Source: Catenulisporales bacterium
GTDB taxonomy: Bacteria > Actinomycetota > Actinomycetes > Streptomycetales > Catenulisporaceae
Assembly: GCA_019510485.1 (NCBI GenBank)
Contig: JAEKKI010000143.1
Coordinates: 1 to 38,493 of the forward strand
Direction of reading: 5' to 3'
DNA: 38,493 bases
This document shows, one piece after another, positions 1 to 8,046 of the stretch. Numbering within the stretch: position 1 is the first letter of the stretch; each line of letters begins with the position of its first letter. The notes under the pieces are model-generated. The model was not told the DNA's origin. It made no database searches and was given only the letters and a program-made list of their open reading frames with translations. A program made the position numbers and the translations under genes.

Positions 1-7
1 CGGGGCT

Positions 8-676
8 GTGAAGCAGACCCCCAAAGCCCTGCTGCTGGACTCCGGCGGCGTCCTGATGCGGCCCATCGGCGGCCGATGGAACCCGCGTGCCGACTTCGAA
101 CCGACGGTCCGGACATATGCGTCGGTCACCGACGACCAGCTGGCCGAGGCTGTCGCGGAGGGCGACCGGTTCCTGGCCGCGACGACCTCGACCCCTGACT
201 TGGACGATTACCACCGGGCGATGCTCGCACGCATCGGCGTGCCGGCCACCCCGGACCTGTTGGCCGAGCTGGTCAAGGAGGTCCCGCCGACCACGGTGCT
301 GGAGACGTTCCCGGACGTGCTCCCGGCCCTGACCACGATGCGCGAACGCGGCGTGCCGATGGCCGTGGTCTCGGACGCCTGGCCGAACCTTCCGGACCTG
401 CACGACGCCCTGGGCCTGTCCGGGTTCTTCGACGCCTACGCCATCTCGGCGGTGCTGGGCTGCAGCAAGCCGGATCCGCGGATGTACCGGCACGCCTGCG
501 ACGCGCTGGGCCTGTCACCGGCCGAGTGCCTGTTCGTCGACGACGATCCGGAGCTGGTGGCGGCGGCCATCGGCCTGGAATATCAGGGCCGCGCGATGGT
601 ACGGGAGCCCGGGGCCGCGGGGCCGGCCGGCGTGCCGGCCATCAACTCCCTGACGGAGCTGCTCGATCTGGTGTGA
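8..676 (+). CDS. HAD-superfamily hydrolase (subfamily IA type)
   Basis: A 222-residue cytosolic HAD hydrolase, the usual length for subfamily IA. Motif I is LLLDSGGVL with the nucleophile Asp11. The second Asp of the common DxD is Gly, as in YihX-like phosphatases and haloacid dehalogenases. Motif II Ser122 lies in VVSDAW, motif III Lys154 in CSKPDP and motif IV Asp178-Asp179 in FVDDDP. A cap of about 70 residues sits between motifs I and II. The GTG start is 8 bases from the window edge, so no upstream signal can be judged and the true start may lie outside. The substrate (phosphate ester or halo-acid) cannot be told from sequence. A strong terminator-like hairpin follows, so it is probably transcribed apart from the next gene. 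Confidence 0.85.
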   Translation: MKQTPKALLLDSGGVLMRPIGGRWNPRADFEPTVRTYASVTDDQLAEAVAEGDRFLAATTSTPDLDDYHRAMLARIGVPATPDLLAELVKEVPPTTVLETFPDVLPALTTMRERGVPMAVVSDAWPNLPDLHDALGLSGFFDAYAISAVLGCSKPDPRMYRHACDALGLSPAECLFVDDDPELVAAAIGLEYQGRAMVREPGAAGPAGVPAINSLTELLDLV

Positions 677-684
677 CCGAGCCG

Positions 685-717
685 GTGGGCGGGCGCCGAC
701 GTCGCGCGCCCGCCCAC
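685..717 (+). terminator. Intrinsic terminator-like hairpin after the HAD gene
   Basis: A perfect 12-bp stem (GTGGGCGGGCGC at 685-696 with its complement at 706-717) encloses a 9-nt loop, 9 bases after the HAD stop codon. There is no U-tract, which is common for actinobacterial terminators. Confidence 0.65.
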
Positions 718-815
718 GTCCGCCGGACGGCGGGTCGGCCGGCGCCGTGCCGCCTTGCTCCGTTCGGGGACATTCCAGGGGCTCTGGTAGAACTCGATCA
801 TCCCCAGTAGCCTTC

Positions 816-1946
816 GTGACCGTGGCATACGGGTACGGGGATCGCCGACGCGAAGACGACGAAGACCTGGCGCGCCCTCGTGCCCTGATATCAAAGCCCG
901 CGCTCCCGCCGCGCCTGCGCGGCCGCCGGGCGCCGGACCCGCGCTGGGTCGCGGGCCTGGGCATCGGCCTGGCCGCCATCCTCGCCCTGGGCTGGATCGG
1001 CCGCGGCGTCGCGCCCTTCTGGCCGAACTTCGCCCTGAACACCGCCGCCGACCTGATCGGCGCCGTGTTCACCATCTACGTGATCACGCCGATCATCGAG
1101 CGGGCCGGGCAGGGCGGGGTCCGGGAGCACGCCGAGCTGGACTACTCGCAGTTCCTGGACAGCGCGGCGCGCGCCACCAGCGTGGTGCGCATCCTGGACA
1201 CCTACTCCAACCTGCTGGCCGAGCCGCACGCGGAGCGGTTCGAGACAGTGGTCTGCGACGCGCTGGCCCGCGGCGTCTCGGTCCGGGTGCTGCTGATCAA
1301 CCCCACGACCCTGGCCGCCGAGCAGCGCGAGCTGGAGCTGGGGCACGCCGACGAGCTGCGGCCGATGCTGGACCGCAATCTGGAGACCGTCGCGCGCATC
1401 CACCGCTCCTTCGAGCAGGAGGGCGGTCCGCGCGGCCGCGGCGCCGCCGCCGACTTCCAGGTGCGGCTCTACTCTTCGGGTCCTGATGTGACGATGTACC
1501 GGTGGGACGACCGCGCGCTGGTGTCGTTCTATCCCGTCGGCAAGCTCTCCGGCCGCTCCACCCAGCTGGAGGTGACCGTCGACACGCCGCTGGGCGCCTT
1601 CGTCAACAACCGCTTCCAGGCCGTCTGGGCCGCCGCCGCGCCGCATCAGGCGCTGACCCCGGTCACCGTCGCCGACGATCGCATCGAGCGTACCTATCTG
1701 GTCCGCTTCGTCGACCTGGAGGACGGCCGCTATGTCGCCTCCCGGCGCGTGCAGCGCTTCCTGCGGCGCGCCCTCGGCGAGGTCACCGCCACCAACGACG
1801 GACGGATCTTCCGGCTGGAGAGCGCCGATCGCCCGGTTCACGGCGCGCGGCTGGACGCGGAGTTCCGGAGGGTCTACGGGGAGATCCCCGACACGACATA
1901 TCTTCACCTTCGGACCAGAGAGCCTTCCGTCACACGCGTCGGATAA
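816..1946 (+). CDS. Membrane protein with PLD-like cytosolic region
   Basis: About 376 residues. An Arg-rich N-terminus is followed by two hydrophobic segments (near residues 45-62 and 72-95: GLGIGLAAILALGW and AADLIGAVFTIYVIT), then a soluble domain. The stretch SVVRILDTYSNLL...GVSVRVLLINP reads like the Rossmann-like half of phospholipase-D-fold proteins, but I see no HxK(x4)D motif, so catalysis is doubtful. Frame-open sequence runs back to 747. GTG 816 and GTG 822 are the plausible starts; TAGCCT at 808-813 is placed 8 nt before GTG 822, which would suit a leaderless start. The radical SAM gene begins 9 bp after the stop, so the two probably work together. Substrate and function are unknown. 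Confidence 0.7.
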   Translation: MTVAYGYGDRRREDDEDLARPRALISKPALPPRLRGRRAPDPRWVAGLGIGLAAILALGWIGRGVAPFWPNFALNTAADLIGAVFTIYVITPIIERAGQGGVREHAELDYSQFLDSAARATSVVRILDTYSNLLAEPHAERFETVVCDALARGVSVRVLLINPTTLAAEQRELELGHADELRPMLDRNLETVARIHRSFEQEGGPRGRGAAADFQVRLYSSGPDVTMYRWDDRALVSFYPVGKLSGRSTQLEVTVDTPLGAFVNNRFQAVWAAAAPHQALTPVTVADDRIERTYLVRFVDLEDGRYVASRRVQRFLRRALGEVTATNDGRIFRLESADRPVHGARLDAEFRRVYGEIPDTTYLHLRTREPSVTRVG

Positions 1947-1955
1947 CGTCGGTCC

Positions 1956-3305
1956 GTGCAGCACACCACCGTCGGCCGAGCCGTCGGGATCACCCGCTTC
2001 CACGCCCTGGGGCCGAACCGGCTCGACGACATCGCCGCCAAGTTCGGGCTCGATGCCGGGCTGACCGAGAGCGTGCGCTTGTTCTCGCTGGTCCTGCCCT
2101 TCCGGGTCAACGAGTACGTCCTCAGCGAGCTGATCGACTGGTCCGCTCCGGACGCCGATCCGATCTTCCACCTGTTCTTCCCGCAGCCCGGCATGCTCTC
2201 CCCGCAGGACGAACACCTGCTGGTCACCGCACGGGACAGCGGCGATCCGGCGCGGCTGGCCCGGGTCGTGGCGGACATCCGGGCCGGGATGAACCCGCAT
2301 CCGGAGCATCAGCTGGACCTGAACGTCCCGCACGACGACCAGGGCCCGGTGCCCGGAACCCAGCACAAGTACGAGCAGACGCTGCTGTACTTCCCCGCGG
2401 CCGGCCAGACCTGTCACGCCTACTGCACCTACTGCTTCCGCTGGGCGCAGTTCGTCGGCGAGCCGGAGCTGCGCTTCGCCGCCGCCGACCCGGCGCGCGC
2501 CGTCGGCTATCTGCGGCGGCACCCGGAGATCACCGACGTGCTGGTCACCGGCGGCGATCCGATGGTGATGTCGGCCGAGCGGCTGCGGCAGCATCTGGAG
2601 CCGTTCCTGGCCGTGGAGTCGGTGCAGACGCTGCGCATCGGCACCAAGTCCGTGGCGAGCTGGCCGCACCGCTACGTCAGCGACCACGACGCCGACGCGA
2701 CGCTGCGGCTGTTCGAGCAGATCACCGACGCGGGCAAGACCCTGGCCGTGATGGCGCACCTGAGCCACCCGGTCGAGCTGGAGCCGGCCGTCGCGCGCAC
2801 CGCGCTGGCCCGCATCCGCGACACCGGCGCCGTGCTCTACTGCCAGGCCCCGGTGATCGGCCGGGTCAACGACGACGCCGCGGCGTGGTCCCGGCTGTGG
2901 CGGGCCGAGCTGCGGGCCGGCGCGGTGCCGTACTACATGTTCGTGGCCCGCGACACCGGGCCGCGCGACTACTTCAAGGTGCCGCTGGCCCGCGCCGCCG
3001 AGCTCTTCCGCGACGCCTACAGCACGCTGCCGGGCCTGGCGCGGACCGTGCGCGGACCGGTGATGTCCACGACCGGTGGGAAGATCGTGGTGGACGGGGT
3101 GGTCACCGAGCCGGATCCCGCGGGTGCCGGGCCCGGCGGCGGCACGTTCTTCGAGCTCCGCTATCTCCAGGCGCGCGACCCCCGGCTGGTCGGCCGGCCG
3201 TTCCGGGCCGGGTTCAGCGCCGAGGCCGCCTGGATCGACGACCTCGAACTCGCCGTGGGCACCCCGGAGGACATCCGGGCCGCGGTGCGGGCCGGTCACG
3301 ACTAA
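1956..3305 (+). CDS. kamA: KamA-family radical SAM, PLP-dependent aminomutase-like enzyme
   Basis: 449 residues, close to lysine 2,3-aminomutase in length. The radical SAM cluster motif CxxxCxxC is C153-C157-C160 in CHAYCTYC, and the SAM-binding GGDP motif is at about 199-202. Lys376 in STTGGKIVV matches the PLP-binding lysine of the GGGGK motif in aminomutases. By family it would move an alpha-amino group to the beta carbon of lysine or a related amino acid, but many KamA homologues have unproven substrates. The start is GTG 1956 without a clear Shine-Dalgarno. TAACGT at 1944-1949, overlapping the upstream stop, lies 6 nt ahead, so a leaderless transcript is possible besides read-through from the 9-bp-upstream membrane protein gene. 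Family assignment is firm; the substrate is open. Confidence 0.88.
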   Translation: MQHTTVGRAVGITRFHALGPNRLDDIAAKFGLDAGLTESVRLFSLVLPFRVNEYVLSELIDWSAPDADPIFHLFFPQPGMLSPQDEHLLVTARDSGDPARLARVVADIRAGMNPHPEHQLDLNVPHDDQGPVPGTQHKYEQTLLYFPAAGQTCHAYCTYCFRWAQFVGEPELRFAAADPARAVGYLRRHPEITDVLVTGGDPMVMSAERLRQHLEPFLAVESVQTLRIGTKSVASWPHRYVSDHDADATLRLFEQITDAGKTLAVMAHLSHPVELEPAVARTALARIRDTGAVLYCQAPVIGRVNDDAAAWSRLWRAELRAGAVPYYMFVARDTGPRDYFKVPLARAAELFRDAYSTLPGLARTVRGPVMSTTGGKIVVDGVVTEPDPAGAGPGGGTFFELRYLQARDPRLVGRPFRAGFSAEAAWIDDLELAVGTPEDIRAAVRAGHD

Positions 3306-3410
3306 GGGCACGAACAGGACCACCGCCAGGACCGCCGCCAGGACCGCCATCGGTGTCATCCCTGAGGTCACGACTGGGAAGCATTGATCGCCCGCCCCGA
3401 AGCCGTCCCC

Positions 3411-3416
3411 TACCCT
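3411..3416 (+). promoter_or_regulatory. -10 element for a leaderless ROK transcript
   Basis: TACCCT at 3411-3416 is followed by 6 bases and then GTG 3423, the geometry of actinobacterial leaderless genes. A poor -35 candidate (TTGATC, 3384-3389) lies 21 bp upstream. Confidence 0.45.
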
Positions 3417-3422
3417 GGGGCG

Positions 3423-4622
3423 GTGAACACACCGACGGCCAAACCCTTCGCGCCGGCCACCTCGGCGACGGTCCGCGAGCTGAATCTGCGGACCGTGTGG
3501 GGCGTGATCGGGGCCAGCGCGCCGATCTCGCGGGCGGAGATCTCGCGGGCGACCGGGATCTCCAAGCCGACGGTGTCCGCGGTGCTGGAGGACCTGCTGC
3601 AGATCGGGCTGGTGGTCGAGACCACCGATGCTTCGCGCGGGTTCACCTATGGCGCGGTGTTCTTCAAACCGCGGCCGGAAGCGGCGTACGCGGTGGCGTT
3701 CGACATCGGCGCGCGCCACCTGCGCGGGGCGCTGGCCGGCCTGGACGGCGCCGAGGTGGTGCGGCGCGACGCCGACGTGGACGGCCTGGACGCGCCCGGG
3801 ATGGTGCCGGCGGCCGTCGAGCTGGCAGGTGAACTCGCCGACGCCGCCGGGGTGCCCCGGGAGTCGGTACGGCACGCCGTGATCGGCGTACCCGGGGTGG
3901 TGGACCGGCACGACGGCCGGGTCTGGCAGGCCGCGAACGTGGGCGGGATGGAGGGCTTCGCCGCGCAGGAGCAGTTCAGCGCGGCGTTGCGGGTACCGGT
4001 CACGGTCGAGAACGACATCAACCTGGCGGCCCACGGCGAATACGCGCACGGCAGCGGCGGCAGCGCCGACAGCTTCCTGTTCCTGTCCATCGGCACCGGC
4101 GTCGGCGCCGGACTGGTCCTGGGCGGCAACCTGCACCGCGGCTTCAAGGGCGCGGCCGGCGAGCTGGACAGCGCGTTCGAGCCCGAATACACCGACGTGG
4201 GCGGGGGTGAGCCGGAGCTGTCCGTGCCGGTCCGCAGCGACCCCTGCGCGGCGGCGATCCTGCGCTACGCGGCGGAGAAGCTGTCCGGGGAGGCGGAGCT
4301 GACCATGGAGCGGGTGTTCGAGCTGGCGCGGGCCGGCGACGCGGCGGCACTGGACGTGGTAGGTGAGGAGGCCCGGCGGATCGCGAACTACGCCGCCGTG
4401 GCCTCGGCGGTGGTGGACATGGAGCTGGTGGTGCTCGGCGGCGGCATCGGCCTGAACGGCGACCTGCTGCTGGCGCCGGTCGCCGAGCAGCTGGCGGCCC
4501 GCCTGCGGTATCCGCCGCGGGTGGAGACCTCGACCCTGGGCAACGGCGCGGTGCTGGCCGGAGCCGCGGCGTTGGGTGCGTCGCTCACGGTCGAGCAGCT
4601 GATCCGCGAATACTTCGGCTGA
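3423..4622 (+). CDS. ROK-family transcriptional repressor
   Basis: 399 residues. A winged-helix DNA-binding domain (about 15-70; SRAEISRATGISKPTVSAVL is a MarR-like helix-turn-helix) is followed by an actin-like ROK sugar-kinase fold (about 88-395) with the phosphate-binding loop SIGTGVGAG and VENDIN. The zinc/His motif of catalytic ROK kinases (GEIGH...CxCGxxGC) is absent: the matching stretch reads GELDSAFEP and has no CxCG, so this is probably a ligand-sensing repressor and not a kinase. The start is placed at GTG 3423 because of the -10 element 6 nt upstream; an upstream in-frame TTG at 3384 gives no extra homologous sequence. The regulated genes are not evident; the neighbouring KamA pair is one possibility. 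Confidence 0.85.
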   Translation: MNTPTAKPFAPATSATVRELNLRTVWGVIGASAPISRAEISRATGISKPTVSAVLEDLLQIGLVVETTDASRGFTYGAVFFKPRPEAAYAVAFDIGARHLRGALAGLDGAEVVRRDADVDGLDAPGMVPAAVELAGELADAAGVPRESVRHAVIGVPGVVDRHDGRVWQAANVGGMEGFAAQEQFSAALRVPVTVENDINLAAHGEYAHGSGGSADSFLFLSIGTGVGAGLVLGGNLHRGFKGAAGELDSAFEPEYTDVGGGEPELSVPVRSDPCAAAILRYAAEKLSGEAELTMERVFELARAGDAAALDVVGEEARRIANYAAVASAVVDMELVVLGGGIGLNGDLLLAPVAEQLAARLRYPPRVETSTLGNGAVLAGAAALGASLTVEQLIREYFG

Positions 4623-4648
4623 GGCCTGAAGCGCCTCCGGTACCTCAA

Positions 4649-4665
4649 CGGCCTGAAACAGGCCG
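4649..4665 (+). terminator. Short hairpin after the ROK gene
   Basis: A 7-bp perfect stem (CGGCCTG/CAGGCCG) with a 3-nt loop lies 27 bp past the ROK stop. A weaker 5-bp stem precedes it at 4621-4637. It may terminate transcription; there is no U-tract. Confidence 0.35.
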
Positions 4666-4720
4666 ATATACAACGGTGCGGACGGCTAATGTGGAAGTAC
4701 GGGAATGGTGGGGGTGAACC

Positions 4721-5215
4721 ATGGCTGACCGTACGAAGCCGCGGACCTGGCGCGGCCTGGCATTGATCCTGACGATGGCGTTGCTGCTCGTGACGGGCTG
4801 CCAATCCGACAAGGATTCCAGCAGTTCCCACGGCTCCGGCGGCGCGGCCGCGGCGGTGGTCTCCGATCCGACGACGGCCAAGTCGCAGGGCGGCTCCGAC
4901 AGCACCGAAAAGCTGTGCGGCACGCCGCCGTGCGTGCGCTATGTGTCGCGCAGCGAGACCAAGACCCTGTCCGAGACGCTGACCGATCATCCGGTGGCCA
5001 GCACCGTCGTGCTGCACATCGCGCTGTCGGCGCTGTGCGGCGGGATCCTGTGCCTGCTCGGCGAGGGCGTGAGCCTGCCGATCCTGGCGCACAAGGCGAA
5101 CGACGCCGCCGCCCAGCACGCCTGTCTGAAAGTCGGCATCCTGCCGGACAAGGACAAGAAGTGGCAGCTGGTGGACATCACCGCTTCGAACCAGAAGCCC
5201 AACTGCACCGACTGA
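4721..5215 (+). CDS. Putative secreted lipoprotein of unknown function
   Basis: 164 residues. The N-terminus has a basic stretch, a hydrophobic core and the lipobox LVTGC with Cys27, so it should be lipid-anchored outside the membrane. A Ser/Gly/Ala-rich linker (about 31-65) follows, then a small domain with Cys65 and Cys70 and a hydrophobic stretch at about 96-125 (VLHIALSALCGGILCLL) that could be a membrane segment. The ATG is preceded by a G-rich ribosome-binding site (GGTGGGGGTG). TAATGT at 4687-4692 is a possible -10. I recognise no family. It converges with the MaoC gene 15 bp away. Confidence 0.7.
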   Translation: MADRTKPRTWRGLALILTMALLLVTGCQSDKDSSSSHGSGGAAAAVVSDPTTAKSQGGSDSTEKLCGTPPCVRYVSRSETKTLSETLTDHPVASTVVLHIALSALCGGILCLLGEGVSLPILAHKANDAAAQHACLKVGILPDKDKKWQLVDITASNQKPNCTD

Positions 5216-5230
5216 CAGCGAATCAGGCTT

Positions 5231-5692
5231 CTACTCGTAGAACCGGTACACCGCCTGCGCTTGGCAGGCCGGCCGCTTCTTGCCGTCGATCTCCACCTCG
5301 AGGTCGACGACCACCTCGACGCCGCCGCGCACCTCGGAGACCGAGACGATGGTGCCGGCGGCGCGGATCTTGGCGCCGACGTGGACCGGGGTGCGGAAGC
5401 GCAGGCTGTTCAGGCCGCAGTTCACCGCCATGCCGACGTTCTCGACGGTCAGCAGTTCGGTCCACAGCGGGATCAGCAGCGCCACGGTGAGGTAGCCGTG
5501 GGCGATGGTTCCGCCGAACGGCCCGGAGGCGGCGCGCTCGGGGTCGGTGTGGATCCACTGGTGGTCGTCGGTGGCCTCGGCGAAGGTGTTCACCCGCTCC
5601 TGGGTGATCTCCAGCCAGGAGCTGTGCCCCAGGTCGACCGGGCCCGGGCCCAGCGTGCGGAGTTCGGGGATGCCGGAGACGGCGCGGGGCAC
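5231..5692 (-). CDS. MaoC-like (R)-specific enoyl-CoA hydratase
   Basis: 153 residues, a single hot-dog domain. The hydratase-2 signature is visible as ATDDHQWIHTD, with the catalytic pair Asp43 and His48 and a conserved Ala downstream; the later GTIAHGYLTVAL is also typical of MaoC proteins. It would hydrate trans-2-enoyl-CoA to (R)-3-hydroxyacyl-CoA, or act as an acyl dehydratase, in the cytosol. The start is GTG 5692. Upstream lie a 28-codon ORF ending 6 bp away and a leaderless-type promoter, so it can be expressed separately from the beta-oxidation genes on the same strand (the FadB gene ends 160 bp upstream). Confidence 0.87.
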   Translation of the reverse strand: MPRAVSGIPELRTLGPGPVDLGHSSWLEITQERVNTFAEATDDHQWIHTDPERAASGPFGGTIAHGYLTVALLIPLWTELLTVENVGMAVNCGLNSLRFRTPVHVGAKIRAAGTIVSVSEVRGGVEVVVDLEVEIDGKKRPACQAQAVYRFYE

Positions 5693-5698
5693 GCGGGC

Positions 5699-5785
5699 TC
5701 AGCCCCCGGCCCGGGTGACGCCGTCGGACGCGCGTCCCGCGAGCAGCACACCGGTAGCGACCGGTAAAGCGAGTGTCCCCCTCAT
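5699..5785 (-). CDS. Possible 28-residue leaderless small ORF
   Basis: ATG 5785 to TGA 5699 encodes 28 residues beginning MRGTLALPVATGVLLAG, with a hydrophobic centre. On the minus strand TAGCAT lies 7 nt before the ATG, so a transcript starting at the ATG is expected. The ORF ends 6 bp before the MaoC start, so it may be a leader whose translation couples to MaoC. No homologue is recognised. The peptide may be functionless, with the promoter simply serving MaoC. Confidence 0.35.
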   Translation of the reverse strand: MRGTLALPVATGVLLAGRASDGVTRAGG

Positions 5786-5792
5786 GGCGATG

Positions 5793-5798
5793 ATGCTA
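5793..5798 (-). promoter_or_regulatory. -10 element upstream of the small ORF and MaoC gene
   Basis: The minus strand reads TAGCAT here, a TANNNT match 7 nt from ATG 5785. No convincing -35 is seen at 16-18 bp. Confidence 0.45.
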
Positions 5799-5852
5799 TC
5801 GGTCGGCGGCCTCCCGCACGTCGGAACGAGACGCCGCCTACCATCAGGGGTT

Positions 5853-8027
5853 TTACTCGATCCGCTCCCCGCGCTCGGCCTTCAGCGCCAGCGACTCAGG
5901 CACCTCGAACCGCTCGCCGTACTTCTCGCGCAGCTCCTTCGCCCGCGCCACGAAGCCGGTGACGCCGCCGTCGTAGCCGTTGATGTACTGGATCACGCCG
6001 CCGGTCCAGGCCGGGAAGCCGATGCCCAGGATCGAGCCGATGTTCGCCTCGGCGACCGAACGCAGCACGCCCTCGTCCAGGCAGCGCACCGAATCCAGCG
6101 CCTCGGCGAAGAGCATGCGCTCCTTCATGTCCTCGAACGGGATCCGGTGGCCCGGCTTGCCGAAGTGCTCGGCCAGACCCGGCCACAGCCCCGCGCGCTC
6201 CCCATCTACGTATTCGTAGAAACCCGCGCCGGAAGAGCGGCCGCCGCGCCCGAAGTCGTCGACCATGCGGTTGATCACCGCCTCCGAGCCGTGTTCCACC
6301 CAGTCCGGACCGGCCGCGGCGCGGGCCTCCTCGCGGATCTTCTGCGGCAGGGTCAGCGTCAGCTCGTCCATCAGCCGCAGCGGCGGCGCGGGGTAGCCGG
6401 CCTGGGAGCCCGCCTGCTCGATGGAGTTGGAGTCCAAGCCCTCGCCCACCATCGCCACCGCCTCGTCCAGGAAGCGGCCGATGACGCGGGAGGTGAAGAA
6501 GCCGCGGCTGTCGTTGACGATGACCGGGGTCTTGCGGATCTGCTTGGCGAGGTCGAAGGCCTTGGCGACGGCGGCGTCGGAGGTCTGCGATCCGGCGATG
6601 ATCTCCAGCAGCGGCATCTTGTCCACCGGGGAGAAGAAATGCAGGCCGATGAAGTCGGCCGGGCGGCGCACGGCGGCGGCCAGGCCGGTGATCGGCAGCG
6701 TGGAGGTGTTCGAGCCCAGCAGCGCGTCCGGGGCGACGACGTCCTGGATCTCGGCGAACACCTTGCCCTTCAGCTCCGGCGACTCGAACACGGCCTCGAT
6801 GACCAGGTCGGCGCCGGCCGCGTCGCGCGCCGTGGCGGTCGGGTGGATGCGGGCCAGCACCTCGTCGGCCGCCTCGCGCGTCATCTTCCCGCGCGCCACC
6901 GCCTTGTCCAGCAGTCCGGCCGAGTACGCCTTGCCCTTCTCGGCGGCCTCGACGCTGACATCCTTCAGCACGACCTCGATCCCGCCGCGCGCGCAGACAT
7001 AGGCGATCCCGGCGCCCATCATCCCGGCGCCGAGGACCGCGACCTTCGTGGCCCGCCAGGGCTCGAAGCCGGAGGGACGTGACGCGCCGTTGGTCACCTT
7101 CTGCATGTCGAAGAAGAACGCCTGCGTCATGTTCTTCGCCACCTGGCCACCGCTTTTGGGGCCAGCACAGACCAGCTCGACGAAGTACCGCGCCTCGACC
7201 GTCATCGCGTTGTCGAAGTCCAGGCGCGCGCCCTCGACGGCGGCGGCCAGGATGTTGCGCGGCGCGGGGTAGTTCGCACCCTTGAGCTGCTTGCGCAGAT
7301 TCGCCGGGAACGCCGGGAGGTTCGCGGCGAACTTCGGGTTCTTCGGATCGCCGCCGGGGATCTTATAGCCGGGTGCGTCCCAGGGCTGAGCGGCATCGGG
7401 ATTCGCCAGTACCCACGCTTTCGCGGTGGCCAACAGTTCCTCAGGTGTGTTCGCGACTTCGTGCACGAGTCCGACTTCCCGTGCCGCCCGCGGCTCATAA
7501 CGCTGCCCTTGAAGCAGGACTTTGAGAAGCGCGTCGGCGATTCCCAGCAGCCGCACCGATCGCACGACGCCGCCGGCGCCGGGCAGCAAGCCGAGCGTGA
7601 CCTCGGGCAAGCCGATCTCCGAGCCCTTGGCGTCCAGCGCGATCCGGTGGTGGCAGGCCAGCGCGATCTCCAGGCCGCCGCCGAGCGCGGCGCCGTTGAT
7701 CGCGGCCGCGACCGGACGGCCCAGCGTCTCCAGCCGCCGCAGCAGAGCCTTGATCTGAACGTTGCGCGCCATCACCTCGGCGGCGTCTTCCGGGCGGGCG
7801 CGGATCAGCTCGTTGAGATCGCCGCCGGCGAAGAAGGTCTTCTTGGCGCTGGTGACCACCACCCCCGCGATCTGCTCCTTCTCGGCCTCCAGCCGGTCCA
7901 GAACCGGTCCGAGGGCCTCGACGAAGGCGCGGTTCATCGTGTTGGCGGACTGGCCGGGGGCGTCCATGGTCAGGACGACCACGCTGTCGGCGTCCCGCTC
8001 CCAGCGGATGTGATTCTGCTCGCTCAT
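5853..8027 (-). CDS. fadB: Fatty-acid oxidation bifunctional enzyme (enoyl-CoA hydratase/3-hydroxyacyl-CoA dehydrogenase)
   Basis: 724 residues, the full length of FadB/FadJ alpha subunits. The N-terminal crotonase domain (about 1-190) has the oxyanion-hole sequences FFAGGDL and NGAALGGG and catalytic Glu120 (GGGLE) and Glu142 (GLPE). The NAD-binding 3-hydroxyacyl-CoA dehydrogenase domain begins at about 328 with GAGMMGAG (333-340) and carries His463 in GLHFFSPVDKMP. The C-terminal dehydrogenase domains follow to the end. It catalyses hydration of 2-enoyl-CoA and oxidation of (S)-3-hydroxyacyl-CoA. The ATG has an upstream AGG-rich site and lies 19 bp after the thiolase stop, so the two form the FadBA pair of one operon. 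Confidence 0.95.
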   Translation of the reverse strand: MSEQNHIRWERDADSVVVLTMDAPGQSANTMNRAFVEALGPVLDRLEAEKEQIAGVVVTSAKKTFFAGGDLNELIRARPEDAAEVMARNVQIKALLRRLETLGRPVAAAINGAALGGGLEIALACHHRIALDAKGSEIGLPEVTLGLLPGAGGVVRSVRLLGIADALLKVLLQGQRYEPRAAREVGLVHEVANTPEELLATAKAWVLANPDAAQPWDAPGYKIPGGDPKNPKFAANLPAFPANLRKQLKGANYPAPRNILAAAVEGARLDFDNAMTVEARYFVELVCAGPKSGGQVAKNMTQAFFFDMQKVTNGASRPSGFEPWRATKVAVLGAGMMGAGIAYVCARGGIEVVLKDVSVEAAEKGKAYSAGLLDKAVARGKMTREAADEVLARIHPTATARDAAGADLVIEAVFESPELKGKVFAEIQDVVAPDALLGSNTSTLPITGLAAAVRRPADFIGLHFFSPVDKMPLLEIIAGSQTSDAAVAKAFDLAKQIRKTPVIVNDSRGFFTSRVIGRFLDEAVAMVGEGLDSNSIEQAGSQAGYPAPPLRLMDELTLTLPQKIREEARAAAGPDWVEHGSEAVINRMVDDFGRGGRSSGAGFYEYVDGERAGLWPGLAEHFGKPGHRIPFEDMKERMLFAEALDSVRCLDEGVLRSVAEANIGSILGIGFPAWTGGVIQYINGYDGGVTGFVARAKELREKYGERFEVPESLALKAERGERIE

Positions 8028-8046
8028 GGTGTTCGAACCCTGTTCC

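Noticed and set aside
891-4673. A 1260-codon open frame on the minus strand
   Set aside because: It lies fully antisense to the PLD-like, KamA and ROK genes, is Arg/Gln/His-rich low-complexity sequence, and arises from GC3 bias.
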